Positions 25,587 through 34,405 of a DNA stretch of 64,000 bases are shown in pieces. The notes below the pieces were generated by a model that ran no database searches, was not told where the DNA came from, and saw nothing but the letters and a program-made list of their open reading frames with translations. The first letter of the stretch is position 1, and the number at the start of each line of letters is the position of its first letter. The stretch is taken from positions 310,001 to 374,000 of the forward strand of contig NZ_JABMKZ010000004.1 of NCBI RefSeq assembly GCF_013204855.1, in the 5' to 3' direction. Position numbers and translations under genes: made by a program. Source of the DNA: Paenibacillus alba (GTDB lineage: Bacteria; Bacillota; Bacilli; Paenibacillales; NBRC-103111).

Positions 25587-26321
25587 CTATTCGTCCATCA
25601 CACTCTCATCTGAATCGTCAAACAAGTCCTTAAGGACCGCCTTTCTGTTTTCGAGGAACCGTCTTGTAATAATATAATGCAGCGTATCCTCATACTGAAT
25701 TTCCTCAACAGGTTGAACATCAAAGTTAATAATTTGAGCATCTGGAAATCCGAGAAGGATGGGAGAATGCGTTGCAATGATAAACTGGGCTTCATGTTCC
25801 AAATCCTTGATGACCCGCATTAAGGCCAATTGCCGTGCAGGGGATAAAGCGGCCTCTGGTTCGTCGAGCAAGTAGATTGCTTTTTTCCCAAAACGGTGTT
25901 TAAAAAGGGATAGAAAAGCCTCGCCATGCGACTGTTCATAGAGCGAACGGCCACCATAATATTTAAGGCTTTCAGGCAATGTGTCCAAATGGGAAGCAAA
26001 ATGATAGAATGTCTCTGCCCTTAGGAAGAAGCCATTCGTAATCTTCGGCAGCCATGAAAGACGGACGTGATCCCCCAGAATGGAATGGGAGGCCTCTACG
26101 TCATAATAATTGTTCTTCCCTCCTCCTGCCGTGTTAAACCCGCTTTGATAGGCGATGGCTTCAAGAAGTGTGGATTTGCCCGAACCATTTTCCCCAACAA
26201 GAAAGGTGACATTGGATCGGAACACAAGCTTTTTTAAAGATTTCACAGCAGGTATTGAAAACGGATAGCTCTTCGGATCTGTATTTTGCCCTCTCAGAAT
26301 TTCAAGGCTGCGCAAGTACAT
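25587..26321 (-). CDS. ABC/SMC-type AAA ATPase
   Basis: A 244-aa soluble ATPase: Walker A GENGSGKST (43-51), Walker B IYLLDEPEAAL near 150 with a D-loop SPARQ, and an H-loop His in ATHSPILLG. A signature-like GRSLYEQSHGEAFLSLF lies near 122-138. The insertion pattern matches stand-alone AAA_21-like ATPases (predicted AbcC-type), not transport ATPases. No nuclease (OLD/TOPRIM) domain or partner gene is next to it. GGAG precedes ATG by about 11 nt. Confidence 0.8.
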   Translation of the reverse strand: MYLRSLEILRGQNTDPKSYPFSIPAVKSLKKLVFRSNVTFLVGENGSGKSTLLEAIAYQSGFNTAGGGKNNYYDVEASHSILGDHVRLSWLPKITNGFFLRAETFYHFASHLDTLPESLKYYGGRSLYEQSHGEAFLSLFKHRFGKKAIYLLDEPEAALSPARQLALMRVIKDLEHEAQFIIATHSPILLGFPDAQIINFDVQPVEEIQYEDTLHYIITRRFLENRKAVLKDLFDDSDESVMDE

Positions 26322-26431
26322 TCATTTCAACTCCAAACATTACTTGGATTTATAAAAATAAAGCAAGAGACATAAATAGTAGACTATCCTTCGAATAATC
26401 TAATGACTAAGAAATTGGAGTGTGTTCAACT

Positions 26432-27598
26432 TTGAGTAAATGGAAAACGGGAACAATTGGATTCGTATGCGGTGCTTTATTTTTCTCAGGTCTTACCTAT
26501 GCGGCGACGGATGCGGTCAAAATTGACGTTTATTTTCGCAATCTCCAGTATTATTTCGATGGAGCGAACAAGCAGCCACCGCAAAACCTGAAAGGATTCA
26601 TCTACAATGATACCACATATGTGCCTCTTCGATTTCTGTCTGAATCATTGGGGAAGCCGGTAAGCTGGGATGATGCTACAAGCTCGATTTATGTCGGGGA
26701 CAAGCCGAAACAGCAAATAACGCCAACAACAGGTAAAGACAATCCAGCACCCGGAGCTGCGGCTTTGCAAGTATTTCCTACGGATAATCCATGGAATACA
26801 GACATCTCTAAATATCCGGTTCACCAGAATTCAAAGCAATTCATCTCTTCTATTGGCTTTAGTACCAGTGTACATGCAGATTTCGGTACGGTTTGGCAAG
26901 GAGCCCCGATCGGAATTCCATACTCGATTGTAAGCAGCGATCAACCGAAAGTTAACGTTAGGTTCACAGACTACGGGGATGAGAGCGATCCGGGACCCTA
27001 CCCGATACCAGCGAATGCTTCGATAGAAGGCGGCCCGGATAGTGACGGGGACCGTCATGTCATCGTCGTCGATAAAGACAACCAATTGCTGTATGAATTG
27101 TACAACGCACAGTTCACAGCCAATGGTTGGCAAGCCTCGAACGGCGCCAAGTGGGATCTGAAATCAAACGCGCTTCGACCGAAGTATTGGACATCCGCTG
27201 ACGCTGCCGGTTTGCCTATCTTCCCCGGACTCGTCCGGTATGAGGAAGCCTCCACGGGTGAAATTAATCATGCGCTGCGATTCACTGTGCAGAAGACACA
27301 ACGGGGATTCATCGCCCCTGCCACCCACTACGCCTCCAGCAGTACAGATCCCAACCTTCCGCCGATGGGACTCCGGCTCCGACTGCGTAGCGATTTTGAT
27401 ATATCTGCTTATTCGTCCACGAATCAGGCGATTCTCCGAGCGATGAAGAAATACGGCATGATTGTTGCTGACAACGGCAGTGATCTCTATGTCAGCGGCG
27501 CGCCTGATCCCAAATGGGATGACGATGATTTGCATAAACTCAGCAAGCTCAAAGGCAGCGATTTTGAGGTCGTTGATACGGGTCCGATTGAAAAATAA
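26432..27598 (+). CDS. Secreted protein with copper-amine-oxidase-like stalk domain and an unknown C-terminal domain
   Basis: A 388-aa exported protein: signal helix GTIGFVCGALFFSGLTYAA, a stalk domain (about 30-95) with FIYNDTTYVPLRFLSESLG, a short Pro/Thr linker, then about 270 residues starting FPTDNPWNTDISKYPV, with DSDGDRHVIVVDKDNQLLYE and HALRFTVQKTQRGFIAPATHY. That domain recurs in bacterial secreted proteins but has no function I can name. The best start is TTG 26432, because GGAG (26417-26420) overlaps the earlier GTG at 26420. A terminator follows. Confidence 0.8.
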   Translation: MSKWKTGTIGFVCGALFFSGLTYAATDAVKIDVYFRNLQYYFDGANKQPPQNLKGFIYNDTTYVPLRFLSESLGKPVSWDDATSSIYVGDKPKQQITPTTGKDNPAPGAAALQVFPTDNPWNTDISKYPVHQNSKQFISSIGFSTSVHADFGTVWQGAPIGIPYSIVSSDQPKVNVRFTDYGDESDPGPYPIPANASIEGGPDSDGDRHVIVVDKDNQLLYELYNAQFTANGWQASNGAKWDLKSNALRPKYWTSADAAGLPIFPGLVRYEEASTGEINHALRFTVQKTQRGFIAPATHYASSSTDPNLPPMGLRLRLRSDFDISAYSSTNQAILRAMKKYGMIVADNGSDLYVSGAPDPKWDDDDLHKLSKLKGSDFEVVDTGPIEK

Positions 27599-27611
27599 CA
27601 TAACTAGAAAC

Positions 27612-27648
27612 ATGAAAACCGTATGAGCCACATGGGCATACGGTTTTT
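27612..27648 (+). terminator. Terminator of the stalk-domain gene
   Basis: AAAACCGTATG and CATACGGTTTTT pair around a 10-nt loop, 14 bp past the stop. Confidence 0.85.
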
Positions 27649-27661
27649 CGTCTGAACTTCA

Positions 27662-27961
27662 TTAGAAACTACTTGACCACTTATTCGTCAAAATGCCTGG
27701 CAACGCCATAAGCAGCCGCTCCAGCGTAATCGAATCATCATAATTCCATTTAGCATCCAGGATGTGCACTAAATTATTTCTAACAGGTGACAATTCGTGC
27801 CAAAGAGGGCTTTGCATGAGTTCCTTTGCGCTATGAATGGAGCGCTGATCCTCCCCCACCAGTAAAAATAGCCGATCCCCCGCATAGCTCTCTATCCTAT
27901 CAGATGAAATTCTTTGAAAGTCAATCCCCTCATCAATCATTTCTCTTACTTTCTCAGAAGG
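27662..27961 (-). pseudogene. C-terminal remnant of a siderophore-binding protein
   Basis: About 99 codons with an intact stop, reading DRLFLLVGEDQRSIHSAKEL ... HILDAKWNYDDSITLERLLM, the C-terminal lobe of a periplasmic-binding protein of the siderophore class. It is in frame back to a stop at 27962-27964, has no start signal and no N-terminal lobe. It parallels the ending of the intact gene just upstream (KWNFDDPVTKERLLDELPKL), so it is either a decayed tandem paralogue or a partial duplication that diverged. Confidence 0.75.
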
Positions 27962-27970
27962 CTAATAGCC

Positions 27971-28936
27971 TTATTTCATCAGCTTCGGGAGTTCGTCCAA
28001 TAATCGTTCCTTCGTAACCGGGTCATCAAAATTCCACTTCGTTGGAATATAAAATACGTGTTTGTTCGCAACAGCTTTAATTGATTTAAAAACCGATTCT
28101 TGTGTAAAAGAATCTGCGGCAGCTCTAGCCGCTTCATTATCATCCGTAAGTAAGAAAAGATAATCACCAGCGAATTCAGGCATCACTTCATTGCTGACAT
28201 CATTGAATCTTAGATTTTTATCAATTAACGTTTGCTTAATCTTTGGTGCCGGTGTGTAACCTAGTGTGTCGTAAAGAATCGTGGCAAAACCACTATTTCC
28301 CATTACATAGAATTCTTTGCCTAGCCGAATGAATACCGACGCAGTTTCACCATCTTTGACCCCGATTTCCCCCTTTAATCCCGTTACTTTACCTTTAAAG
28401 TCATTGATCCATTTCTCTGCTTCTTGTTTTTTTCCAAGGATATCTCCCATAACAAGTAATCTTTTGAAAGTTGGAAGCCTGTCATAGGTAACTGTTGGAG
28501 CAATTTTTTTGAGGTCATCATAATCGCTTTCTTTATAGTAAGTACCGCCTCTATCCATTAGGATAAGGTCTGGTTCCAGAGAGATTACCTTTTCCAGATT
28601 CGCTTCTACATCCCCTATGTCCTCAATACCTGTCAATAAATCAGGGTAAGCAACCTGTTTGGCAATGACCCCAAGTGCAGCACCGGCGGGTTTAACTCCC
28701 AAAGCCAGAAGATCCCCTAAATCACTTCCTGTATATATGACCTTTTTGGCTTGAGTTGGTATTTCAACTGTATGTCCTTTAGAATCTGTAAAAGTTCTTT
28801 TGGCCGGCTCTATCTTTGATTCTTTGGCTGCTGGCGTTGTTTCTGTTTCCTTCGTTATACTTCCACAACCTGAAAGCCACACGACCATCAAAGTTGTTAC
28901 GGCTATTATGGCGCAAAATCTACGTGTTGTTTGCAT
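27971..28936 (-). CDS. Iron-siderophore ABC transporter substrate-binding lipoprotein
   Basis: The 321-aa product has a lipoprotein signal (IIAVTTLMVVWLSGC) and a siderophore-binding fold: RTFTDSKGHTVEIPTQAKKV at the start, EANLEKVISLEPDLILM in the middle. I chose ATG at 28936 (MQTTRRFC); the longer reading begins at 28987 inside the Fur box, so it cannot be the start. The start's own ribosome site is modest (GGGGGAAAC). No permease or ATPase is adjacent, so it must use a transporter encoded elsewhere. Fur control is strongly indicated. Confidence 0.85.
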   Translation of the reverse strand: MQTTRRFCAIIAVTTLMVVWLSGCGSITKETETTPAAKESKIEPAKRTFTDSKGHTVEIPTQAKKVIYTGSDLGDLLALGVKPAGAALGVIAKQVAYPDLLTGIEDIGDVEANLEKVISLEPDLILMDRGGTYYKESDYDDLKKIAPTVTYDRLPTFKRLLVMGDILGKKQEAEKWINDFKGKVTGLKGEIGVKDGETASVFIRLGKEFYVMGNSGFATILYDTLGYTPAPKIKQTLIDKNLRFNDVSNEVMPEFAGDYLFLLTDDNEAARAAADSFTQESVFKSIKAVANKHVFYIPTKWNFDDPVTKERLLDELPKLMK

Positions 28937-28972
28937 CTCGCTTTGTTTCCCCCAATAAGATAGTTTACCAAA

Positions 28973-28991
28973 GACAATGATAATCATTATC
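28973..28991. promoter_or_regulatory. Fur box
   Basis: GACAATGATAATCATTATC matches the 19-bp Fur consensus GATAATGATAATCATTATC at 18 positions. It lies about 37 bp upstream of the siderophore-binding protein start and would repress it when iron is plentiful. Confidence 0.85.
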
Positions 28992-29072
28992 GTTTGTTAA
29001 AGCATAATATTGTTTATCTTTCTTAGCAATGGAGAAACTTGATGATTTTATTGGTACAAACTGCAGAGATCA

Positions 29073-29354
29073 TTAAATCCTCATTAACGCTCTTCGTTCT
29101 GCATGCGGTTTGCATACTTGGCAAACGCCTACGACTTTCCCCTGTTCATCCGAGTAAAAAGACAGTTTATTAGCCTTCTTACGACAAAAGGAACATACCT
29201 GCTTGCCACCCTTTAACGTCTTTTTACCGCCAAATGAGACATTGATAACTTTGTTCGTTTCTTTTTTGTTTCTCTTCTTGGCAATCATTTGATAGATCAC
29301 CAGAATAGCACCGACAATCACAATTACTGCTAATATCAACCAAAGCATGGTCAA
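29073..29354 (-). CDS. Small membrane protein with a zinc-ribbon tail
   Basis: A 93-aa protein: one N-terminal membrane helix (LWLILAVIVIVGAILVIYQMI), a basic stretch, then CSFC (C54, C57) and CQVC (C78, C81), a four-cysteine zinc ribbon on the cytoplasmic side. I do not recognise a named family. TTG at 29354 has AGGAGGG at 6 nt; the reading also contains an upstream TTG (29360) that abuts that site and a later ATG (29348). It lies between the siderophore gene and an MDR oxidoreductase, all leftward. Confidence 0.7.
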   Translation of the reverse strand: MTMLWLILAVIVIVGAILVIYQMIAKKRNKKETNKVINVSFGGKKTLKGGKQVCSFCRKKANKLSFYSDEQGKVVGVCQVCKPHAERRALMRI

Positions 29355-29398
29355 GTTCAACCCTCCTACAAGTAGATCTAAGTTTGCTTAGTTTCTGA

Positions 29399-30382
29399 TT
29401 AGGCATCATTAGTATGTTCCACATAGACAATGATTTTTCCTTTGTGCTGCCCATCTGCAAAATAGCGAACAGCATCATCAACCTGACTTAGTGGATAACG
29501 TCTATCCAAAACAGGCGCTACTTTGCCAGCTTCAAAAAGTTCCATCATATATTGTTGATCATTGTTGTTTGGCCTGTGCACTAGGATACCCATTTTCTTA
29601 TTCCCAGTCCTTGAGATCCATGGTCCTAAGAGCATGACTTGGAAGATTCGAGCTAGAGAGCCTCCGACCATAACATATGTCCCACTGCGATTTAATGCTC
29701 GTTTATTATCAAAAATCGACCTATTTCCCGCCACATCAAGTATCAGGTCATATCGCTGTCTATTTTGAGTGTAATCATCTTTGGTATAGTCTATGACGTG
29801 ATCGGCACCAAGCGATTTCAACATCTCTAATTTCTTCGTACTGTCCACGCCCGTTACTTCTGCTCCGCAGGATTTGGCCATTTGCACTGCAAATGTACCC
29901 ACTCCGCCGCCCGCACCATTAATTAGAACCTTTTGTTTTGGCTGAATCTGACCTTTATGACGAAGTCCCTGCAAGGCCAGGACCGCAGCCTGAGGGATAG
30001 ACGCAGCTTGCTCGTGTGTCATACTGGCGGGTTTCAGCGTTAATGCTTCCTCACAAGCACATACATACTCCGCAAAGCCGCCCCAGCCACATCCAGAAAT
30101 ATCTCCAAAAACCTCATCACCAGGAAGGAACTGCTTAACGTTTCTGCCAACTGCTTCAACCCGTCCAGCAATGTCAGCTCCAAGAATTTGGTATTTGGGC
30201 TTGAACAGTCCCCCGATACGAACGATAAAAGGTGTACCTCTCAGGAGATCCCAATCCCATGAATTTACGGATGCCGCATATATTTTCACCAGTACTTCAT
30301 TGTCCTTAGGGGTAGGTTTTTCTACCTCTTCGAGCTTCAGAACGTCTGGAGTTCCGTATTTGGTATAGACCATTGCTTTCAT
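29399..30382 (-). CDS. NAD(P)-dependent quinone oxidoreductase-like MDR protein
   Basis: The 327-aa protein is a zinc-free medium-chain reductase: N-terminal catalytic domain MKAMVYTKYGTPDVLKLEEV, nucleotide-binding GAGGGVGTFAVQMAKSCGAE (about 148-167), and a C-terminal zinc-less tail with PLSQVDDAVRYFADGQHKGK. It would reduce quinones or enones with NADPH. I chose ATG at 30382 because AGAGGAAG is 7 nt upstream; the longer reading (TTG) has none. It is 39 bp from the next leftward gene (DUF4386) and may be in one transcript with it. Confidence 0.85.
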   Translation of the reverse strand: MKAMVYTKYGTPDVLKLEEVEKPTPKDNEVLVKIYAASVNSWDWDLLRGTPFIVRIGGLFKPKYQILGADIAGRVEAVGRNVKQFLPGDEVFGDISGCGWGGFAEYVCACEEALTLKPASMTHEQAASIPQAAVLALQGLRHKGQIQPKQKVLINGAGGGVGTFAVQMAKSCGAEVTGVDSTKKLEMLKSLGADHVIDYTKDDYTQNRQRYDLILDVAGNRSIFDNKRALNRSGTYVMVGGSLARIFQVMLLGPWISRTGNKKMGILVHRPNNNDQQYMMELFEAGKVAPVLDRRYPLSQVDDAVRYFADGQHKGKIIVYVEHTNDA

Positions 30383-30421
30383 GAAAAGCTTCCTCTCTAA
30401 CACCTTTTTGTCTGGTGGTTC

Positions 30422-31084
30422 TTATAAACTGGGTTTGTTAAATCCTTTGACAATCAGCCATATCGGAAAAAAAATTTCAAATAAAGCACCTGGAATAAAT
30501 AACAGCATCCCCGCACTATGCCCGAAAATCTCTAATAATGCGCTTGTTAACAACGAGGCATAGCCTATTAACCCAAAGATGGATAGAAACCGCGGAATGA
30601 GCTTGGATCGATACAATAAATAACATAACAACAGGCTGTATAGGCCAAGAACAATCATCGCCAACTGAAAGCTCAAAAATTTACCTTGTAAGGCTACTGA
30701 ACCTATCGTTTGAAAATAGGAGGCAGCCGGAGCACCAGCCGCTATATATTCCTTGCTCACATGAATTAGTAATAATGGGCAGATTGCGCCAACAATCAGA
30801 ATTACGGCTTCAATAGCCCTGAAAGCAACGTAACCAAGAGCTATCTGTTCATTTTGTTTCTTCAGGATTGGAAAAAGCGTGATGGCGATACCCACAGCAG
30901 CGACTGAGTTTATAAACTCTAAGAGCACCCCTATAGTCACTTGGGTTTGGTGAGGATAAACATGAAGAAGATACTCTGGATCATTGAGAATTGCTTCAAT
31001 GAGTCCATTGCCTAACATATAGGTAACCGTTGCAATTAGAAACAATATACCCGCAATTCTAGCAGACTTTATGGTTGAATTCAT
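30422..31084 (-). CDS. DUF4386 membrane protein
   Basis: A 220-aa protein with about six hydrophobic segments, the DUF4386 pattern: MNSTIKSARIAGILFLIATV start, ITLFPILKKQNEQIALGYVA, and LIPRFLSIFGLIGYASLLTS. The function of this family is unknown; members are often near oxidoreductases or regulators, as here. Confidence 0.85.
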   Translation of the reverse strand: MNSTIKSARIAGILFLIATVTYMLGNGLIEAILNDPEYLLHVYPHQTQVTIGVLLEFINSVAAVGIAITLFPILKKQNEQIALGYVAFRAIEAVILIVGAICPLLLIHVSKEYIAAGAPAASYFQTIGSVALQGKFLSFQLAMIVLGLYSLLLCYLLYRSKLIPRFLSIFGLIGYASLLTSALLEIFGHSAGMLLFIPGALFEIFFPIWLIVKGFNKPSL

Positions 31085-31161
31085 TTGTTAACCTCCCTTA
31101 TTTTTATGCGCTCTTTCACGAAATGAGTCATATTAATCGAGGGTTCACCTTGACGCTCCAT

Positions 31162-32067
31162 TCACAAATATCGCCAATTCGGATTAAATCTGAACAATTT
31201 GGCCGGCCTATGCCCTGCATCCTTTGTAAACTGATTGGTTTCCGTAACCATGTTGGCGATCTTTCTTCGGAAAGCTGCAGATAACAGCTCTTTTCCCAAA
31301 GTCACCTCATACACCTGTTGAAGCTCCGATAAAGTAAAAAGCTCCGGCATCAAATTAAAAGCAATATCTGTGTATTCAATTTTATTCCTAAGTCTTTCCA
31401 CGGCACATTGAATCATTTCCGCATGATCAAAAGCAATTCCATTCGCAACAACCATCTCTCTTTCGACCATGAAGGCTTTCCCTACATATTTTTCAATGAC
31501 TTTGACGACAGCCTCCAGCGTATCGGTATGGTTAGAAAGCGTTATTCTCACCACTTTTTCAAATACAAAGTCTTTCCCGAGCAACGTTTTCTTCTCCTCA
31601 AGCACACGGTAGCTAACGTTGAACCACCTTGCTTCATCCGCATCATCTCCTGCCTTCACTTCAAGCAAGCTGCCATCAACCAATGCCATATAGGAACAGC
31701 TGATAACCCGTGTACGAGGATCTCTGCTTACATCCCCCCATGTATAGAGCTGCTCCATATATACTTCATCAACATTCGTCTCCGTTTTCAGCTCGCGTAG
31801 TGCGGCTTCATCCAAACTCTCGGTCTGTGTGACAAAGCCACCCGGTAAAGCCCATTGACCAAGATAAGGATGAACACCTCTTTTAACTAAGAGCAGTTTC
31901 AGTGATTTCTCCGGAAGTTTTCTATAGTTTTCCTTAGCCTCATCCATGACCGTGAAAATTAACATATCTACTGTTACAGATGGTCTTTCGTATATACTCG
32001 CATCATAACTCTCCAAAAACTCAGCTTCAGTTAGTCCTTGTTTGTCTCTAGGCTGCTCGATATCCAT
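31162..32067 (-). CDS. NrtR-like regulator: Nudix domain + winged helix
   Basis: A 301-aa protein with an N-terminal Nudix fold (residues 30-170) and a C-terminal winged helix (about 225-295; LFTLSELQQVYEVTLGKELL then FRRKIANMV), the NrtR arrangement of ADP-ribose/NAD-metabolism regulators. The Nudix box at G77-E83-R91-E92 has T95 where the metal-binding Glu is expected and N98 for Gly, so hydrolysis is probably lost. ATG 32067 has AGGTGG 5 nt upstream. Which genes it controls cannot be told; no NAD-synthesis gene is adjacent. Confidence 0.85.
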   Translation of the reverse strand: MDIEQPRDKQGLTEAEFLESYDASIYERPSVTVDMLIFTVMDEAKENYRKLPEKSLKLLLVKRGVHPYLGQWALPGGFVTQTESLDEAALRELKTETNVDEVYMEQLYTWGDVSRDPRTRVISCSYMALVDGSLLEVKAGDDADEARWFNVSYRVLEEKKTLLGKDFVFEKVVRITLSNHTDTLEAVVKVIEKYVGKAFMVEREMVVANGIAFDHAEMIQCAVERLRNKIEYTDIAFNLMPELFTLSELQQVYEVTLGKELLSAAFRRKIANMVTETNQFTKDAGHRPAKLFRFNPNWRYL

Positions 32068-32221
32068 GGAAACCACCTATTCTTTGATAATCATGTTATG
32101 TTACGAACAAGTTGTTAATATCACTTTGTTATAATCATTTAATCCTTATTTCCAATCTGTGTCAATACTTTTCCTAACTTTTGTTTTCAGTTTGAGCATC
32201 TGTTCATCTTTGGGAAACAAA

Positions 32222-32247
32222 AAAACCGCATTTTAAGCGGCTTGTAA
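32222..32247 (-). terminator. Terminator of the 592-aa lipoprotein gene
   Basis: On the minus strand CCGCTT, a short A-rich loop, then AAGCGG-like pairing and TTTTTTT. It lies about 45 bp past the stop at 32289. Confidence 0.7.
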
Positions 32248-32288
32248 TGACTATTCGCTCAGCTTTCAGGTAGCTTGCTGAAAATTCG

Positions 32289-34067
32289 CTATTCTATTCT
32301 TGAGCGGTACAACCCATCTTTCCCACGAATAGGTTCAGCGTTCTTTTCTCCGTTAGGTGCCCGCCATGCCACCCATTTGTTTAGAGTGCGATCAAACTTA
32401 TTGTAAGCTGATTCCTGAAATGAAAATAAATCTGAACCGCTAACAAATGTATAGCTGCCTTCGGGAGGCTTTTCAATCGCCTTGGCTGATTCGCCTGGTT
32501 TCCAGAACTTCCATTTTAAAGCTTGCAACCGATTGTCTGTTTTTTGGTATTGTTCTAGATAGGCTCCTTGCTCCGATACAAGACGAGTGATTCCCTCTGT
32601 TATTGCCCGATCTCCTGAATTACCCACAAATTCAGTATAAGGGATTCCTTCCCGTATCCGTGTCCAATAGATTCCTTCCGGCGTCGGACTAATTGTCATA
32701 TCCAAATCGGAGTATTTAGCAATTGGAACTGTCATTGTGAAATTTTTGGTTATTTGTGGTGTGAGATTCCCTGGCGTGTATGTCAAAAGTTCCAATTGAC
32801 CCGATTCATTTCGATTTTCGTATGCTAATAGGTGAAGCAGCTTTGTCGTCTTGTCATACGAAGCATAATTAAAGTTATGTTCTTCATTCGAACGATTATC
32901 ATGAAGAACCCGTTTTTCAGCTTTTTCAATATCATAAGCATAAACCCCAAAATAGGAAGCGTACATCAGGGTCCTGGAATCCATCCATTGGATCGGCATC
33001 TGATCAGGCTCTATAGTGGAATAGAATACATCCTCAATAACGACAGGATCCTTTCCTTGTTGTTCTAAAATAAACGAATAACTTGTTCCGTCTCCATCTC
33101 CTAATGACCCGCCAAGTCGAATAATTCCTATATAGCTTTGTTTATCATTAGAGAGAAGTATCTGATCGTAGAACCGTTCACGCGGGCCACCTTCAACTAA
33201 TTCACCTGAATTGGCATACCGCCACTCATACTTAGGCATTTGTTGAATGACAAGACTTCTCTTCTCCTGACCGAAGCGATTGCCACTCTGAGCCATCAAG
33301 GAATCCAAACGCAGAGTAAGCTCCTTAATTCCATGCTCGCTTTCGCGCATATGCTCGAGCTGAATGTATAGATGCTTGTTGTCCATCCAACGGGCAGCGA
33401 TAGGTGCACCCTCAATTGTCGTCGGGAGATTTAAGCGCATCTCTTCCGAAAAGGTCAAGTTCACTGAATTCTCTTCGTTCGTTACAAGCAGCCGAGGCGC
33501 GTATTCGTTTGCCCATAATAAAAGGTGCGGGATATTACGCTCAGCGTTCGAGGTGAAAGTCATATTCAAAGGTTCCTTCTGAATGAACGTCATAGCGGGC
33601 AGATCACCTAAATGCAGGACAAATGAAGTACTCGGTTTAATAAATTGGATCCTTACGTTATTGGGAAAATTAGAACCCTCGTCTATCTTCCATTCTACAT
33701 TGCCCTCAATGCGAATTTGGTTGGTTAATCTCAGTCGTTCCGCTTGGCTCAACTCGGTAAAAGTTGCATTCACATTGACGTCTTCCAAGTAATATACAAT
33801 ATTAAAAGGTTCCTTAGGGACATCCTCTTTTTTCCAATCCAAAAAGACATAGCCGCCTCTGCTATTTTGTTGACCGAAGCTAAGACTTTGCAACTTGCTA
33901 CGGATGAGGACATCAGAGCTCGCGGCAACAGTACTCGTTTGAAATGGAGCTTGTGATGCGATTGGTGTTTGTGTAGAGGGATCACTCCCTACTGGCGTGC
34001 TATCTTCGCATGCGTTCAATAGTAACACTACGGATAAAAGGATTACTGTACCTAACATTTTAACCAT
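32289..34067 (-). CDS. Large lipoprotein with probable beta-propeller
   Basis: A 592-aa protein: lipoprotein signal MVKMLGTVILLSVVLLLNAC (C20), a Ser/Thr-rich linker, an Ig-like N-half (about 50-260) and a C-half with repeated beta strands ending in aromatic residues (QWMDSRTLMYASYFGVYAYD; LLHLLAYENRNESGQL; EGIYWTRIREGIPYTEF) suggestive of a propeller. I do not know a named family. ATG at 34067 has only a weak upstream site. A terminator follows at 32222-32247; array 4 lies behind its promoter. Confidence 0.65.
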   Translation of the reverse strand: MVKMLGTVILLSVVLLLNACEDSTPVGSDPSTQTPIASQAPFQTSTVAASSDVLIRSKLQSLSFGQQNSRGGYVFLDWKKEDVPKEPFNIVYYLEDVNVNATFTELSQAERLRLTNQIRIEGNVEWKIDEGSNFPNNVRIQFIKPSTSFVLHLGDLPAMTFIQKEPLNMTFTSNAERNIPHLLLWANEYAPRLLVTNEENSVNLTFSEEMRLNLPTTIEGAPIAARWMDNKHLYIQLEHMRESEHGIKELTLRLDSLMAQSGNRFGQEKRSLVIQQMPKYEWRYANSGELVEGGPRERFYDQILLSNDKQSYIGIIRLGGSLGDGDGTSYSFILEQQGKDPVVIEDVFYSTIEPDQMPIQWMDSRTLMYASYFGVYAYDIEKAEKRVLHDNRSNEEHNFNYASYDKTTKLLHLLAYENRNESGQLELLTYTPGNLTPQITKNFTMTVPIAKYSDLDMTISPTPEGIYWTRIREGIPYTEFVGNSGDRAITEGITRLVSEQGAYLEQYQKTDNRLQALKWKFWKPGESAKAIEKPPEGSYTFVSGSDLFSFQESAYNKFDRTLNKWVAWRAPNGEKNAEPIRGKDGLYRSRIE

Positions 34068-34219
34068 CCGTGTACACCATTCCTTATTGATTCAATTTTA
34101 TGAAGCAATGTTCGTATCCTATCTAAATATTACCATATTTTTGCAAAAAAATGATCATACTTACAAGAAAAGGACAAAAGCATCCTACTTCGCGTTGAGA
34201 CTCCCCGGGAATTGAAGCT

Positions 34220-34405
34220 GAGCCTGCCAAAAAAGCAGGCTCAGAAGGCAAAACCTAGCTCTCGCACCCCGAGCCCGCCAAAAAGGCAGGCTCAACCCTT
34301 GATACCGGCTCCATCCCCGGAAATGCACCCCGAGCCTGCCAAAAAAGCAGGCTCAGAAGGCAAAAACCAGCTCTCGCACCCCGAGCCTTCCAAAAAGGCA
34401 GGCTC
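34220..34405. repeat. Four-core palindromic array 4 (112-bp unit, two copies)
   Basis: Cores GAGCCTGCC-A-run-GCAGGCTC start at 34220, 34271, 34332 and 34383, spacings 51, 61 and 51 bp. Cores 1 and 3 are nearly perfect strong hairpins; 2 and 4 carry one or two changes (GAGCCCGCC, GAGCCTTCC). Linkers 1-2 and 3-4 match (AGAAGGCAAAA.C..AGCTCT), giving a 112-bp unit in tandem. The array lies between divergent genes, so it is not simply a terminator. Confidence 0.85.
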
